NCBI GenBank assembly: GCA_947503305.1
Contig: CANNDF010000002.1
Coordinates: 496,001 to 560,000 of the forward strand
Source of the DNA: an uncultured Dokdonia sp.
GTDB taxonomy: Bacteria > Bacteroidota > Bacteroidia > Flavobacteriales > Flavobacteriaceae
DNA: 64,000 nucleotides
Direction of reading: 5' to 3'
Below, piece after piece: positions 54,409-63,153 of this stretch (positions within the stretch are counted from its first letter, which is position 1; each line of letters starts with the position of its first letter). A program made the translations under genes and the position numbers. The notes beneath the pieces are model-generated. The model worked only from the letters and a program-made list of their open reading frames with translations. It ran no database searches and was not told the DNA's origin.

Positions 54409-55656
54409 ATGAAAGCCCACATTATTACTATAGGTGATGAGATTCTCATCGGCCAGATAGTAGACACAAATTCTGTTTTTATTGCAAAAGTACTTAATAG
54501 CATAGGCGTATCTGTTTATGAAATAAGTTCAGTACAAGATAATAGGCATCACATATTAGAGAGTTTAGCTTCCGCAAGAAAAAACTCAGATATTGTTATT
54601 ATAACGGGAGGATTAGGTCCTACAAAAGATGATATAACAAAACATACATTTTGTGATTATTTTGATGATAAATTGGTACTGGATCAAAAGGTGTTAGATC
54701 ATGTAACCCATTTATTTAAAACATATATTAAAAAACCTATGCCAGCGGCTATTAAGTCTCAGGCAATGGTACCGTCTAAAGCTACAGTTCTCACAAATCG
54801 TTATGGAACAGCGCCTGGAATGTGGATAGAAAAAGAAGATACTGTTTTTATATCAATGCCAGGTGTTCCCTATGAAATGAAAGGTTTGATGGAAAATGAA
54901 GTGTTGCCTAGACTTAAAGAACGTTTTGAGTTTCCTTATATACTACATAAGACCTTACTTACATATGGAATGGGAGAAAGCGCTATTGCAGACCGAATAG
55001 AAGTTTTTGAAAATGAATTACCAGAAGATGTAAAACTTGCCTATTTGCCATCATTTGGCCGTGTTCGATTACGTTTATCAACAGTGGGAAAGGATAAAAT
55101 AAAAGTTGAAGCGCACATGCAAAAACAATTGGATATTTTAGAACCATTGATCAAAGATATATTTGTAGGATACGAGGAGAATGGAACTCTTGAATCTCTT
55201 ATTGGAAAAATGCTTACTGATACGAAACAGACCCTTGCTATTGTAGAGAGTTGTACTGGAGGAAAAATTGTACAACAATTTACAGCAAATCCGGGAGCGT
55301 CATCTTATTTGATAGGAAGTCTGGTCACCTATGCAACTCAATCCAAAATTGATGTATTAGGAATAGATCCATTACTTATTAAAAAACATTCTGTAGTGAG
55401 TGCTCAGGTAGCTAAGGCAATGGCTATGAATGCTCGGGCATTATATAATTCTGATTATGCGATTTCTACAACTGGAAATGCAGGACCTACAAAAGGCGAT
55501 GCCGATGCCCCAGTAGGAACAGTTTATATTGGAATTGCAACTAGAGAAGGTGTTGTTGCGCATCATTTTTTGATGGGAAATCATCGTGACCGTGTTATAG
55601 GGAAGGCAGTAAATAAAGCACTAGAATTATTGCAAGAAGAAATTTTAAAAAACTAG
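54409..55656 (+). CDS. cinA: CinA-family protein (nicotinamide-nucleotide amidase)
   Basis: The 415-residue two-domain protein has an N-terminal molybdopterin-binding-like (COG1058) domain with ITIGDEILIGQIVDTNS, ITGGLGPTKDDIT and MPGVPYEMKGL. The C-terminal PncC domain has AIVESCTGGKIVQQF, TTGNAGPTKGDADAPVGTVY and GNHRDRVIGKAVNKAL. PncC hydrolyses nicotinamide mononucleotide and the N-terminal domain is an ADP-ribose pyrophosphatase-like partner, so NAD repair or recycling is likely. It starts directly after the Hpt gene stop. Confidence 0.94.
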   Translation: MKAHIITIGDEILIGQIVDTNSVFIAKVLNSIGVSVYEISSVQDNRHHILESLASARKNSDIVIITGGLGPTKDDITKHTFCDYFDDKLVLDQKVLDHVTHLFKTYIKKPMPAAIKSQAMVPSKATVLTNRYGTAPGMWIEKEDTVFISMPGVPYEMKGLMENEVLPRLKERFEFPYILHKTLLTYGMGESAIADRIEVFENELPEDVKLAYLPSFGRVRLRLSTVGKDKIKVEAHMQKQLDILEPLIKDIFVGYEENGTLESLIGKMLTDTKQTLAIVESCTGGKIVQQFTANPGASSYLIGSLVTYATQSKIDVLGIDPLLIKKHSVVSAQVAKAMAMNARALYNSDYAISTTGNAGPTKGDADAPVGTVYIGIATREGVVAHHFLMGNHRDRVIGKAVNKALELLQEEILKN

Positions 55657-55664
55657 CATTTTGT

Positions 55665-55696
55665 TTTGGTGTAATTTTAGATTTTATGTAAATTTG
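55665..55696 (+). promoter_or_regulatory. Ribosomal protein operon promoter
   Basis: TTTG (55665-55668), a 20-base spacer and an exact TAAATTTG -7 box (55689-55696). The predicted start site near 55700 gives a leader of about 34 bases before rpmB. This is the clearest plus-strand promoter in the window. Confidence 0.72.
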
Positions 55697-55733
55697 CACC
55701 CTGTTTTGAAATAACTAGAAAAAGTTTATAGAG

Positions 55734-55973
55734 ATGTCAAGAGTATGTGAGCTTACGGGAAAGAAAGCGATGGTAGGAAACAATGTTTCTCATGCCATGA
55801 ATAAGACGAAGCGCAAATTTAACGCTAACCTTGTTAAAAAACGTTTTTACATTCCTGAAGAAGATAAGTGGATTACTTTAAAAGTATCTACATCTGCTTT
55901 AAAGAATATTAATAAAAATGGAATTTCTGCTGTGCTTAAAGAAGCACGTGCAAAAGGATTCTTAACAAAATAA
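55734..55973 (+). CDS. rpmB: 50S ribosomal protein L28
   Basis: The 79-residue large-subunit protein begins MSRVCELTGKKAMVGNNVSH, has MNKTKRKFNANLVKKRFYIP and the C-terminal helix ISAVLKEARAKGFL. Length is normal. It is the first gene of an rpmB-rpmG-DUF4295 unit with its own promoter. Confidence 0.97.
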   Translation: MSRVCELTGKKAMVGNNVSHAMNKTKRKFNANLVKKRFYIPEEDKWITLKVSTSALKNINKNGISAVLKEARAKGFLTK

Positions 55974-55993
55974 TCCCATAAAGACTAATAGCG

Positions 55994-56176
55994 ATGGCAA
56001 AGAAAGGGAACAGAGTACAAGTAATCTTAGAATGTACAGAGCATAAAGCTTCTGGACAACCAGGTACTTCAAGATACATAACCACAAAGAACAAAAAAAA
56101 TACGCCAGATCGTATGGAGATTAAGAAATTTAATCCGATCCTTAAGCGTATGACTGTTCATAAAGAAATAAAATAA
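55994..56176 (+). CDS. rpmG: 50S ribosomal protein L33
   Basis: The 60-residue protein begins [20 protein letters not shown] and has [20 protein letters not shown] followed by [16 protein letters not shown]. It lacks the four zinc-binding Cys of the C+ form, so it is the zinc-independent (C-) type. It is 20 bases after rpmB. Confidence 0.96.
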   Translation: MAKKGNRVQVILECTEHKASGQPGTSRYITTKNKKNTPDRMEIKKFNPILKRMTVHKEIK

Positions 56177-56182
56177 AAAGAC

Positions 56183-56335
56183 ATGGCAAAGAAATCAGTA
56201 GCATCTTTACAGACAGGATCAAAACGTTTGACTAAGGCTATCAAAATGGTAAAGTCTCCAAAAACAGGAGCCTATACTTTTGTAGAGTCTGTTATGTCAC
56301 CAGATAGAGTTAACGAATTTCTTTCTAAGAAATAA
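56183..56335 (+). CDS. DUF4295 family small basic protein
   Basis: A 50-residue gene 6 bases after rpmG. The product starts MAKKSVASLQTGSKRLTKAI and ends SPDRVNEFLSKK; it is strongly basic. DUF4295 proteins are restricted to Bacteroidota and are encoded after rpmB and rpmG. From memory, structural work on the Flavobacterium johnsoniae ribosome described an extra ribosomal protein named bL38 that may be this family; I am not certain of the identity. A ribosomal role is the best inference. Confidence 0.85.
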   Translation: MAKKSVASLQTGSKRLTKAIKMVKSPKTGAYTFVESVMSPDRVNEFLSKK

Positions 56336-56352
56336 CGTATATACATAATTAT

Positions 56353-56387
56353 AAAAAACCGCTTTAAATATTTGAAGCGGTTTTTTT
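56353..56387. terminator. Terminator after the rpmB operon
   Basis: AAAAAACCGCTT (56353-56364) pairs with AAGCGGTTTTTT (56375-56386) around a 10-base loop, followed by T. It lies 17 bases after the DUF4295 stop and 6 bases before the end of the convergent broken gene. Confidence 0.85.
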
Positions 56388-56392
56388 ATGCG

Positions 56393-56874
56393 TTAACTTT
56401 TTATAAATTCAAAATCTAATACATCACGCAATCTTTTTAGACTTTCTTTAGATATGAACTTAAAAGATAATACGATGAAAAAATATCTAAAGAGTATCAT
56501 CTGACCCATTATAATGAGAATAAATATTGGAGAAAATTCATTTTCTTCAATAAAGATTGATATAATAACAGTAATTATAAGTAAGCAAAACATAATGGTT
56601 AATAGAATTTTAAACACTTTATGAATTTCTACTTTTACCTTACCTTACCATTACCAGCTTCAATTTCTCCAGTCATTACGCAAAAAGCTCCTCTTCCTAT
56701 GTTTGAAGAAATGAGGTTAAAATGAGTTCCATTTATTTTTCCACGGAAAGTGCTATCAGTATAATCTGAGATCAGGTTTTCAGATTTTTCTGTCCTTCTA
56801 TATAACCGATCTAAAGCTTCGGTTTGATCTCCAACTAACTTAAATCTATACTCTTTAACTGGAAAAAACTTCAT
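56393..56874 (-). pseudogene. Membrane protein gene split by a 5-bp tandem repeat frameshift
   Basis: Two frames lie end to end: 56635-56874 (79 residues, starting MKFFPVKEYRFKLVGD, soluble) and 56393-56617 (74 residues, two membrane helices, ending LRDVLDFEFIKS). The first stops in a triplicated pentamer (TTACC on the plus strand). Removing one pentamer joins both into one frame through GNGKVKVEIHKVFKILL, giving about 157 residues. The second part has no ATG at its start, only a GTG, supporting a single original gene. The family is unknown to me. It may be a decayed gene, a phase-variable gene or a sequencing error. Confidence 0.8.
56635..56649. repeat. TTACC x 3 short tandem repeat
   Basis: Three exact TTACC units, followed by A and a fourth TTACC. 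Two or five units would restore the reading frame of the overlapping membrane-protein gene; three units break it. Confidence 0.85.
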
Positions 56875-56893
56875 TTATAACAAGTTTGTTATA

Positions 56894-57379
56894 CTATTGT
56901 CTAGTCCATGTGACTTTATCTCCTATTTCCAAAACCCATTCTTCAGCAAGTCCACCATTAATTTCAAGTACATACTGCGCAGGCACTTGTGATGATAAAG
57001 AAGTAAGATCAAGAGGTTTTGCATTTTCTGCAAAAGAAACTATTTTTTTATCCGAATCTATAAAAATAAGATCTAAGGAAATCAATGTATTCTTCATATA
57101 AAAATTTTGAATACGCTCATCATCTTGAATAAATAACATTCCTTGATGATTTTCCATTTGAGAACGATGCATTAAACCTGTTTCTCTTTCGTAGTCATCT
57201 TCGGCAAATTCGATATCTATTTTCCGAATGGTAGTACCATCGGCTTTTATAAGTGTAAGATCACCTTCTTTAGTAAAAGGAATCTCAGTAGGTGTTATAG
57301 GTTTTTCAGGAGAGCCTTTACATCCAGTTATAATAACTACAATCATCAATACGATTATGCGCTGTATAGTATGCATCAC
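56894..57379 (-). CDS. DUF192 family lipoprotein
   Basis: The 161-residue protein has a lipoprotein signal with lipobox VIITGCKGS (Cys about 20) and a DUF192 domain containing RETGLMHRSQM, QGMLFIQDDERIQNFYMKNT and LDLIFIDSDKKIV. The family is common, small and uncharacterised, and is usually exported. It starts at 57379 or at the second Met one codon later. It abuts lgt, whose product makes the lipid anchor of such proteins. Confidence 0.88.
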   Translation of the reverse strand: MMHTIQRIIVLMIVVIITGCKGSPEKPITPTEIPFTKEGDLTLIKADGTTIRKIDIEFAEDDYERETGLMHRSQMENHQGMLFIQDDERIQNFYMKNTLISLDLIFIDSDKKIVSFAENAKPLDLTSLSSQVPAQYVLEINGGLAEEWVLEIGDKVTWTRQ

Positions 57380-58312
57380 TTATATTGTTTTTTTCTTAAA
57401 AGATGTAAATACAAGATATAACCCAATAAGTATAAATGGGATGCTTAATACCTGTCCTGTATTGAGGTTAAAAATCCAATCTTCTCTTCCTTCTACTTGC
57501 TCTCTTTTAAAGTTCTCTACAATAAGGCGTACTCCCATAAGTAGTAATAGGAATACTCCAAAAAGTAAACCTGGTTTTTTACGAGCATCTGTTTTCCAGT
57601 ATAGTGTAAGTACTGTTAGAAAAACAAATATATATCCTGTTGCTTCCATAAGTTGTCCAGGATAACGATAGGGGATTTCTGCTATGATTTCTGCAAATTG
57701 AGAATCTTCTGTAAGTGCCTGGTATGCTTTTTTAGGGTTTTTAATATTAGTTAATGAGACAGCTCTTCGCTCAGAAATTTCATCTTGTACAAATTGAATT
57801 CCGATAGGGCTATCAGTCACTTTTCCTACCATTTCTGAATTAAAGAAATTACCGATACGTACAAACATGGCTCCTAAGGATACTGGTATTGCAACGCGAT
57901 CTAAGGTCCAAAGCACAGATTTTTTTACTACTTTTTTACTATATCTATACATACCGTATATACCTACGATAACAGCTCCATGACTAGCTAACCCTCTAAA
58001 CCCTGTAAACTCAAAATCGGGTACAAATCTAAATGGAAGAAATACCGATAAGGGATCTTGCCATAATAATTCTGTTTGATAGAATAATACATGACCTAAT
58101 CGTGCTCCTATCAAAATAGATACTACGGCATAAATAAAAATACTATCTAATTTTTCTTGAGGGATTTCTTCATTGATATAAATCTTTTTCATCAAGTAAT
58201 ACCCTAACGAAAAGGCTACGACAAACATTAGACTATAAAAGTGAAGTGTTAAAAAACCAAGGTCAATTCCAGAAACCGGATTCCAAGTAAATTTAAGCGC
58301 AAGCATATCCAT
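57380..58312 (-). CDS. lgt: Prolipoprotein diacylglyceryl transferase Lgt
   Basis: The 310-residue inner-membrane enzyme adds diacylglycerol to the lipobox Cys of prolipoproteins. It has seven or so membrane helices, the conserved GARLGHVLFY (catalytic Arg/His region), GFRGLASHGAVIVGIYG, and the Lgt signature RIGNFFNSEMVG. The C-terminal YRYPGQLMEATGYI has the conserved Tyr and Glu. It has an internal insertion (SERRAVSLTNIKNPKKAYQA region) compared with E. coli. It is directly upstream of the DUF192 gene. Confidence 0.95.
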   Translation of the reverse strand: MDMLALKFTWNPVSGIDLGFLTLHFYSLMFVVAFSLGYYLMKKIYINEEIPQEKLDSIFIYAVVSILIGARLGHVLFYQTELLWQDPLSVFLPFRFVPDFEFTGFRGLASHGAVIVGIYGMYRYSKKVVKKSVLWTLDRVAIPVSLGAMFVRIGNFFNSEMVGKVTDSPIGIQFVQDEISERRAVSLTNIKNPKKAYQALTEDSQFAEIIAEIPYRYPGQLMEATGYIFVFLTVLTLYWKTDARKKPGLLFGVFLLLLMGVRLIVENFKREQVEGREDWIFNLNTGQVLSIPFILIGLYLVFTSFKKKTI

Positions 58313-58373
58313 ATTTTTTTATTCTGAATTATAAGTGGCAATTTATAACCTTCATTGCACACCATCATAAGAT

Positions 58374-58631
58374 TTAAGAATTATTTGTTTTTTCCTTTGG
58401 TAACGGTACAGGATCATAGCCTTGTCCTCCCCAGGGATGACAAGAAAGGATGCGTTTTATTGATAAACGACTCCCTTTTAATAAACCATGGGTTTGTAAT
58501 GCTTCTTTTGTATAATGAGAGCATGTAGGATTGTAACGACAACTAGAAGGAGTCCATGACGAAATAAACTTCTGGTAAAACCATATAATTCCTAATAAAG
58601 GAGCAATGAGTATGTTTTTTCCAGAGTTCAT
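58374..58631 (-). CDS. yidD: Membrane protein insertion efficiency factor YidD
   Basis: The 85-residue small protein has [15 protein letters not shown], then [19 protein letters not shown] and [12 protein letters not shown], the classic YidD pattern with three conserved Cys. It assists the YidC insertase at the inner membrane. It lies 2 bases after cysS and upstream of lgt on the same strand. Confidence 0.95.
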   Translation of the reverse strand: MNSGKNILIAPLLGIIWFYQKFISSWTPSSCRYNPTCSHYTKEALQTHGLLKGSRLSIKRILSCHPWGGQGYDPVPLPKEKTNNS

Positions 58632-58633
58632 TA

Positions 58634-60118
58634 TTAATTTACTGTAAAAGTAGTACCATCTCTACCGTCTTTTAGTTGAATTCCAAGAGCTAGTAACTCA
58701 TCTCGTATTTTGTCACTTGTAGCAAAGTCTTTATTCTCACGGGCTTCTTTACGAAGCTTTATCAATAACTCAACAGCACCAGAAAGTTTTGAAGTATCTG
58801 CTTTACTTGCAGTATCTCTTTCTTCAAGTCCTAATACTTCAAATACAAAGGCATCCATCGTATGTTGCAATATTTTGAGATCTTCTATAGTAATAGTCGC
58901 TTTCTCATCTTTGATTAAATGAATATATTTTACAGCTTCAAATAATTGGGCAATTAAGATAGGACTATTGAAATCGTCATTCATTGCATCATAGCATGAT
59001 TGTCTCCAGGCAATGATGTCCATAGAACTTGTTTTTGAAGTCTGTATAGACTTTAGAATCTTAAGGGATTCCATCAAGCGGTTAAATCCTTTTTCACTTG
59101 CAATAAGTGCATCATTACTAAAGTCTAATATACTCCTATAATTAGCTTGTAAAACAAAAAAACGTGCGGCACTTGGAGCAAACCCTTTACTTAAATGCGG
59201 ACTGTCTCCTGTAAAAATTTCTCCTGGATTAATACTATTCCCTGTACTTTTTGCCATTTTCTGCCCATTAAGTGTGAGCATATTGGCGTGCATCCAGTAG
59301 CGTACGGGTTCTGTACCTATAGCGGCTTCGTTTTGAGCAATTTCACACTCATGGTGAGGGAATTTTAAATCCATACCACCCCCGTGAATATCAAATTGAT
59401 CTCCAAGATATTTTGTACTCATAGCTGTACATTCTAAATGCCAGCCAGGAAATCCGTCTCCCCATGGGCTTGGCCATCGCATGATATGCTCTGCTTCTGC
59501 TTTTTTCCAAAGAGCAAAATCTTGAGGATTTTCCTTTTCATCCTGGGCATTGAGTGCTCTCGTATTTGCAATCATATCTTCAAGTTTACGACCACTCAAC
59601 TTTCCATATTCATGATCTTTATTAAACCTGACGACATCAAAATAGACAGAACCATTTTTTTCATAGGCATATCCATTGTCTATGATTTTTTTAATAATTT
59701 CAATCTGTTCTATAATATGACCTGTAGCAGTAGGCTCTATACTGGGAGGTAAGAAATTAAAGGTGTTTAATATGTTATGAAAATCAACAGTATACTGTTG
59801 GACTACTTCCATAGGTTCAATTTGCTCTAAACGTGCTTTTTTGGCAATCTTATCTTCTCCTTGATCTCCATCATCAGTAAGATGTCCAGCATCTGTGATA
59901 TTACGTACATAGCGAACTTTATACCCTAGATGTTTAAGGTATCTAAAGATCATATCAAAACTCATAAATGTACGGACATTACCCAAGTGAACATTACTAT
60001 ATACAGTAGGCCCACAGACATACATCCCTACATGCCCTTCAACTAGGGGTTGAAAATCTTCCTTTTTTCCAGTTAGAGAATTATAAATCTTTAGGTTTTG
60101 GTCTTTATATAATGCCAT
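58634..60118 (-). CDS. cysS: Cysteinyl-tRNA synthetase
   Basis: The 494-residue class I synthetase charges tRNA-Cys. It has the HIGH-type motif in [17 protein letters not shown], zinc ligands Cys and His in [14 protein letters not shown] and [13 protein letters not shown], the KMSKS-type loop KMAKSTGN, and a C-terminal DALR helical domain. Length is slightly above the E. coli enzyme. It is separated from folE upstream by a terminator and a palindrome copy. Confidence 0.97.
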   Translation of the reverse strand: MALYKDQNLKIYNSLTGKKEDFQPLVEGHVGMYVCGPTVYSNVHLGNVRTFMSFDMIFRYLKHLGYKVRYVRNITDAGHLTDDGDQGEDKIAKKARLEQIEPMEVVQQYTVDFHNILNTFNFLPPSIEPTATGHIIEQIEIIKKIIDNGYAYEKNGSVYFDVVRFNKDHEYGKLSGRKLEDMIANTRALNAQDEKENPQDFALWKKAEAEHIMRWPSPWGDGFPGWHLECTAMSTKYLGDQFDIHGGGMDLKFPHHECEIAQNEAAIGTEPVRYWMHANMLTLNGQKMAKSTGNSINPGEIFTGDSPHLSKGFAPSAARFFVLQANYRSILDFSNDALIASEKGFNRLMESLKILKSIQTSKTSSMDIIAWRQSCYDAMNDDFNSPILIAQLFEAVKYIHLIKDEKATITIEDLKILQHTMDAFVFEVLGLEERDTASKADTSKLSGAVELLIKLRKEARENKDFATSDKIRDELLALGIQLKDGRDGTTFTVN

Positions 60119-60179
60119 GTTTTGGGCTATTTTCTATGTTGTTTTATGTAGCTAAGATAGTATGCTTTGTTTCAAAATC

Positions 60180-60212
60180 AAAAGCGGTAACACCTTGGTT
60201 ACCGCTTTTTTA
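60180..60212. terminator. Terminator between folE and cysS
   Basis: AAAAGCGGTAAC (60180-60191) pairs perfectly with GTTACCGCTTTT (60198-60209) around a six-base loop. Reading leftwards from folE the stem is followed by TTTTGATTTTG, so it can end the folE transcript. Confidence 0.82.
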
Positions 60213-60223
60213 TTTTGGGAGTT

Positions 60224-60239
60224 CGCTTTCGCGAAAGCG
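60224..60239. repeat. Dispersed palindrome, copy 9, 16 bp (intergenic)
   Basis: Perfect CGCTTTCGCGAAAGCG (core 60225-60238). It lies 3 bases beyond the folE stop, like copy 3, and next to a separate terminator hairpin. Confidence 0.9.
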
Positions 60240-60241
60240 TA

Positions 60242-60925
60242 CTAAAATTCTGTGTCCAATTTTATATAATCGAGAAATTCTCTTCGAGTATTTACGTCCT
60301 TAAACTGTCCTCCAAACTCACTGGTAACTGTACTACTTTCTATATCACGAATGCCACGGCTATTAACGCATAAATGTTTTGCATCTATTACACATGCTAC
60401 ATCTTCAGTCCCTAGTACTTGTTGTAATTCTTGAACAATCTGCATCGTAAGGCGTTCTTGTACTTGAGGTCGTTTTGCATAATAATCTACAATACGATTC
60501 ATCTTTGAAAGCCCTACCACTGTTCCATTTGAGATATAAGCCACATGAGCTCTTCCAACAATAGGTAAAAGATGATGCTCACAGGTAGAATATACAGTAA
60601 TGTTTTTTTCTACAAGCATTTCTCCGTACTTGTAGTTATTATCAAATGTAGAAGCTTCCGGTTTGCGATCTGGATGTAAACCTCCAAATATCTCATTGAC
60701 AAACATTTTTGCTACACGAGTAGGAGTACCTTTAAGGCTATCATCTGTCATATCAAGACCTAAAGTCTCCATTATATGCAAAACGTCTTTTTTAATACTA
60801 GCAATTTTTTCAATATCACTAAGTTCAAAGGCATCATCTCTCAATGGGGTAATTGCACTTGATCCTATATGATCATTACCCATAGCTTCTATTTCTTCGA
60901 GTTGTTTTTCTAATTCTGTTTTCAT
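60242..60925 (-). CDS. folE: GTP cyclohydrolase I
   Basis: The 227-residue enzyme converts GTP to dihydroneopterin triphosphate, the first step of folate synthesis. It has the zinc Cys-His in VYSTCEHHLLPIVGRAHVAY, GLSKMNRIVDYYAKRPQVQE and the second Cys in DAKHLCVNSRG. The N-terminus carries an extra acidic stretch of about 35 residues. A -7 box TACCTTTG lies about 54 bases upstream of the start, and a palindrome copy follows its stop. Confidence 0.96.
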   Translation of the reverse strand: MKTELEKQLEEIEAMGNDHIGSSAITPLRDDAFELSDIEKIASIKKDVLHIMETLGLDMTDDSLKGTPTRVAKMFVNEIFGGLHPDRKPEASTFDNNYKYGEMLVEKNITVYSTCEHHLLPIVGRAHVAYISNGTVVGLSKMNRIVDYYAKRPQVQERLTMQIVQELQQVLGTEDVACVIDAKHLCVNSRGIRDIESSTVTSEFGGQFKDVNTRREFLDYIKLDTEF

Positions 60926-60978
60926 AATCTTAACTAGTTAAAACTATAGAAATAGTCGTATAGCTTTAAGTAGGCTTG

Positions 60979-60986
60979 CAAAGGTA
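60979..60986 (-). promoter_or_regulatory. -7 box TACCTTTG before folE
   Basis: An exact TAnnTTTG on the minus strand, giving a leader of about 50 bases. No exact -33 element was found at the usual spacing. Confidence 0.45.
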
Positions 60987-61112
60987 CGCAATATAGTTAA
61001 ATCACATTGTTGAATATCGTTAAGGGTTTGTGAAACTATATTGTGTGTAGGTATTTAAGTATGAGCAATTGTAACATGTTCATTCGTGCCTCTAGTACTT
61101 TTAAAGGAAGTG

Positions 61113-61853
61113 TTACTTAAATAGCTTTTTCTTACGGAGTTCAAAATTCTGCCCTAGGTATACTTTACGTACCATTTCATCGGCAGCAAGTTCTTCGGGG
61201 ACTCCATGTTTTAAGATATTTCCTTCAAACATAAGATAGGTTCGGTCTGTAATAGCTAGTGTTTCTTGTACATTATGATCGGTAATTAAGATCCCAATGT
61301 TTTTATCTTTTAACTGGGCTACAATGCGCTGAATATCTTCTACAGCAACAGGGTCTACGCCAGCAAAGGGTTCGTCTAAAAGAATGAAATTTGGAGACGT
61401 TGCAAGCGCTCGCGCAATTTCTGTTCGGCGACGTTCTCCACCTGATAATAAATCTCCTCTGTTTTTACGAATGTGGCCTAGACTAAACTCCTCAATAAGC
61501 GCTTCCATTTTATGGAGTTGCTCTTTTTTAGACAACTTTGTGAGCTGTAGTACACTTAAAATATTATCTTCTATGCTAAGTTTTCTAAAGACTGATGCCT
61601 CTTGTGCAAGATATCCGATTCCGTTTTGAGCTCGTTTGTACATAGGAAATTTTGTAATTTCCTGATTTTCGAGATAGATATTACCTCCATTAGGTTTTAC
61701 CAAACCTACAATCATATAAAAAGAAGTGGTTTTTCCAGCTCCATTAGGGCCTAATAGACCTACAATCTCACCTTGATTTACTTCTACAGAAATCCCTTTA
61801 ACCACTTTACGGCCTTTATAGGACTTCATAAGATTATCAGCTCTAAGTTTCAT
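61113..61853 (-). CDS. lptB: LPS export ABC transporter ATPase LptB
   Basis: The 246-residue ATPase powers lipopolysaccharide transport from the inner membrane. It has Walker [17 protein letters not shown], the LptB-typical [18 protein letters not shown], signature [16 protein letters not shown] and Walker [20 protein letters not shown]. The FYM after Walker A and the PVAV segment distinguish LptB from branched amino acid importers. It follows the AhpD-like gene after 67 bases. The KdsD-like enzyme nearby also serves LPS. Confidence 0.95.
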   Translation of the reverse strand: MKLRADNLMKSYKGRKVVKGISVEVNQGEIVGLLGPNGAGKTTSFYMIVGLVKPNGGNIYLENQEITKFPMYKRAQNGIGYLAQEASVFRKLSIEDNILSVLQLTKLSKKEQLHKMEALIEEFSLGHIRKNRGDLLSGGERRRTEIARALATSPNFILLDEPFAGVDPVAVEDIQRIVAQLKDKNIGILITDHNVQETLAITDRTYLMFEGNILKHGVPEELAADEMVRKVYLGQNFELRKKKLFK

Positions 61854-61920
61854 AGGAAGTAAATATAGGGGTTTCGTATGATTTGATTTTAATATATAAT
61901 AGGGTTTAGCACCTTATTAA

Positions 61921-62271
61921 CTATTGTAAATTGTCTTCCAGCTCTTGCCAGAACTCTCTAGCTTTCCGTAAATGGGGGATCACAATAGTACCGCCTATTA
62001 AGGTAGCTATACTCATAGTTTCCATCATTTCTTCTGTAGTAACGCCTTCTTTATAGGCAGTCTCCAAATGGTATTTGACACAATCATCACATCGTAAAAC
62101 TGTAGAAGCAACAAGACCAAGGAGTTCTTTGGTTTTTACATCTAAGGCGCCTTCTGCAAAAGCATTTGTGTCTAAGTTAAATATGCGTTTTACAATTTTA
62201 TTATTGTCAGCAAGGATCTTTTCGTTCATCTTAGAACGATAGTCATTAAATTCTTTTATTGGGTTGCTCAT
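61921..62271 (-). CDS. Carboxymuconolactone decarboxylase family (AhpD-like) protein
   Basis: The 116-residue all-helical protein has the CxxC of the AhpD type in RCDDCVKYHLETAYKEGVT with the following His, suggesting peroxidase-linked disulfide reductase activity rather than a true decarboxylase. The second half is IATLIGGTIVIPHLRKAREF. It lies between tatC and lptB on the same strand, a flavobacterial arrangement I believe is conserved. Activity inferred. Confidence 0.88.
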   Translation of the reverse strand: MSNPIKEFNDYRSKMNEKILADNNKIVKRIFNLDTNAFAEGALDVKTKELLGLVASTVLRCDDCVKYHLETAYKEGVTTEEMMETMSIATLIGGTIVIPHLRKAREFWQELEDNLQ

Positions 62272-62310
62272 CTATTATTGATTTAATGAGTTTATTATTC
62301 TATATATTAT

Positions 62311-63153
62311 TTATGCTTGTTGCTTTTTAAGCTTTTTTTCTTCTCTTTTTACGACAATCTTACTGATGAATATACTTACTTCATATAAGATCAAAATTGG
62401 GATAGCAACAATGACTTGTGTAGAGATATCTGGTGGTGTTATAATAGCCGATAAAATGAGTACAATTACTAATGCAAATTTTCTGTACTTGCGCATCACT
62501 TCTGGAGTGACAAGTCCTATCTTGGATAAGAAGTAAACGACTATGGGTAATTCAAAAATAAGCCCGGCAGCAAGTACTGATGCTCTTACCAGACTGATAT
62601 ATGAATCGATATCAAATTCATTTTGTACAGTATCAGAAATTTTAAAAGATGCTAAAAAATTTATAGATAAGGGTGCAATTACATAATACCCAAAAATAAC
62701 ACCTATAAAAAATAACATAGATGCTACTATAATAAAACCTCTTGAATTTTTTCGTTCATTTTCATACAATCCAGGAGATATAAATTTCCAAAATTCATAG
62801 AGTATATATGGAAAGCCTACAACAACTCCAGCAGTTATAGATGTCCATATGGCTGCACTAAACTGACCTGCTACTTTTCGGCTTTGAATTATAAAGTCCA
62901 TATCCCCTTCACCTATACATCCTTTTTCTAATCCAAAGAAGCTGGAAATCTTACATAGGATATCATAGGAAACAAAACCTGGATATGATGGTCCAAAGAT
63001 GATTACATCAAATAGAAACCCCCTAAAAATAAAGGCTACAATCCCTATAATAACAACGGCTAATGTAGAACGTATTAAATGCCAACGTAATTCTTCTAGA
63101 TGATCCAGAAAAGACATTTCTTCCGGATTTTTATTGCTCTTTTTTGCTGTCAT
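62311..63153 (-). CDS. tatC: Sec-independent translocase subunit TatC
   Basis: The 280-residue receptor subunit of the twin-arginine translocase has six membrane helices. It begins with MSFLDHLEELRWHLIRS (the conserved signal-binding Glu region) and has the loop FPYILYEFWKFISPGLYENE and FELPIVVYFLSKIGLVTPE. A periplasmic insert with two Cys (YDILCKISSFFGLEKGC) is longer than in E. coli and might form a disulfide. It overlaps the KdsD-like gene by 1 base. The metallophosphatase at 25 kb is a candidate substrate. Confidence 0.95.
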   Translation of the reverse strand: MTAKKSNKNPEEMSFLDHLEELRWHLIRSTLAVVIIGIVAFIFRGFLFDVIIFGPSYPGFVSYDILCKISSFFGLEKGCIGEGDMDFIIQSRKVAGQFSAAIWTSITAGVVVGFPYILYEFWKFISPGLYENERKNSRGFIIVASMLFFIGVIFGYYVIAPLSINFLASFKISDTVQNEFDIDSYISLVRASVLAAGLIFELPIVVYFLSKIGLVTPEVMRKYRKFALVIVLILSAIITPPDISTQVIVAIPILILYEVSIFISKIVVKREEKKLKKQQA

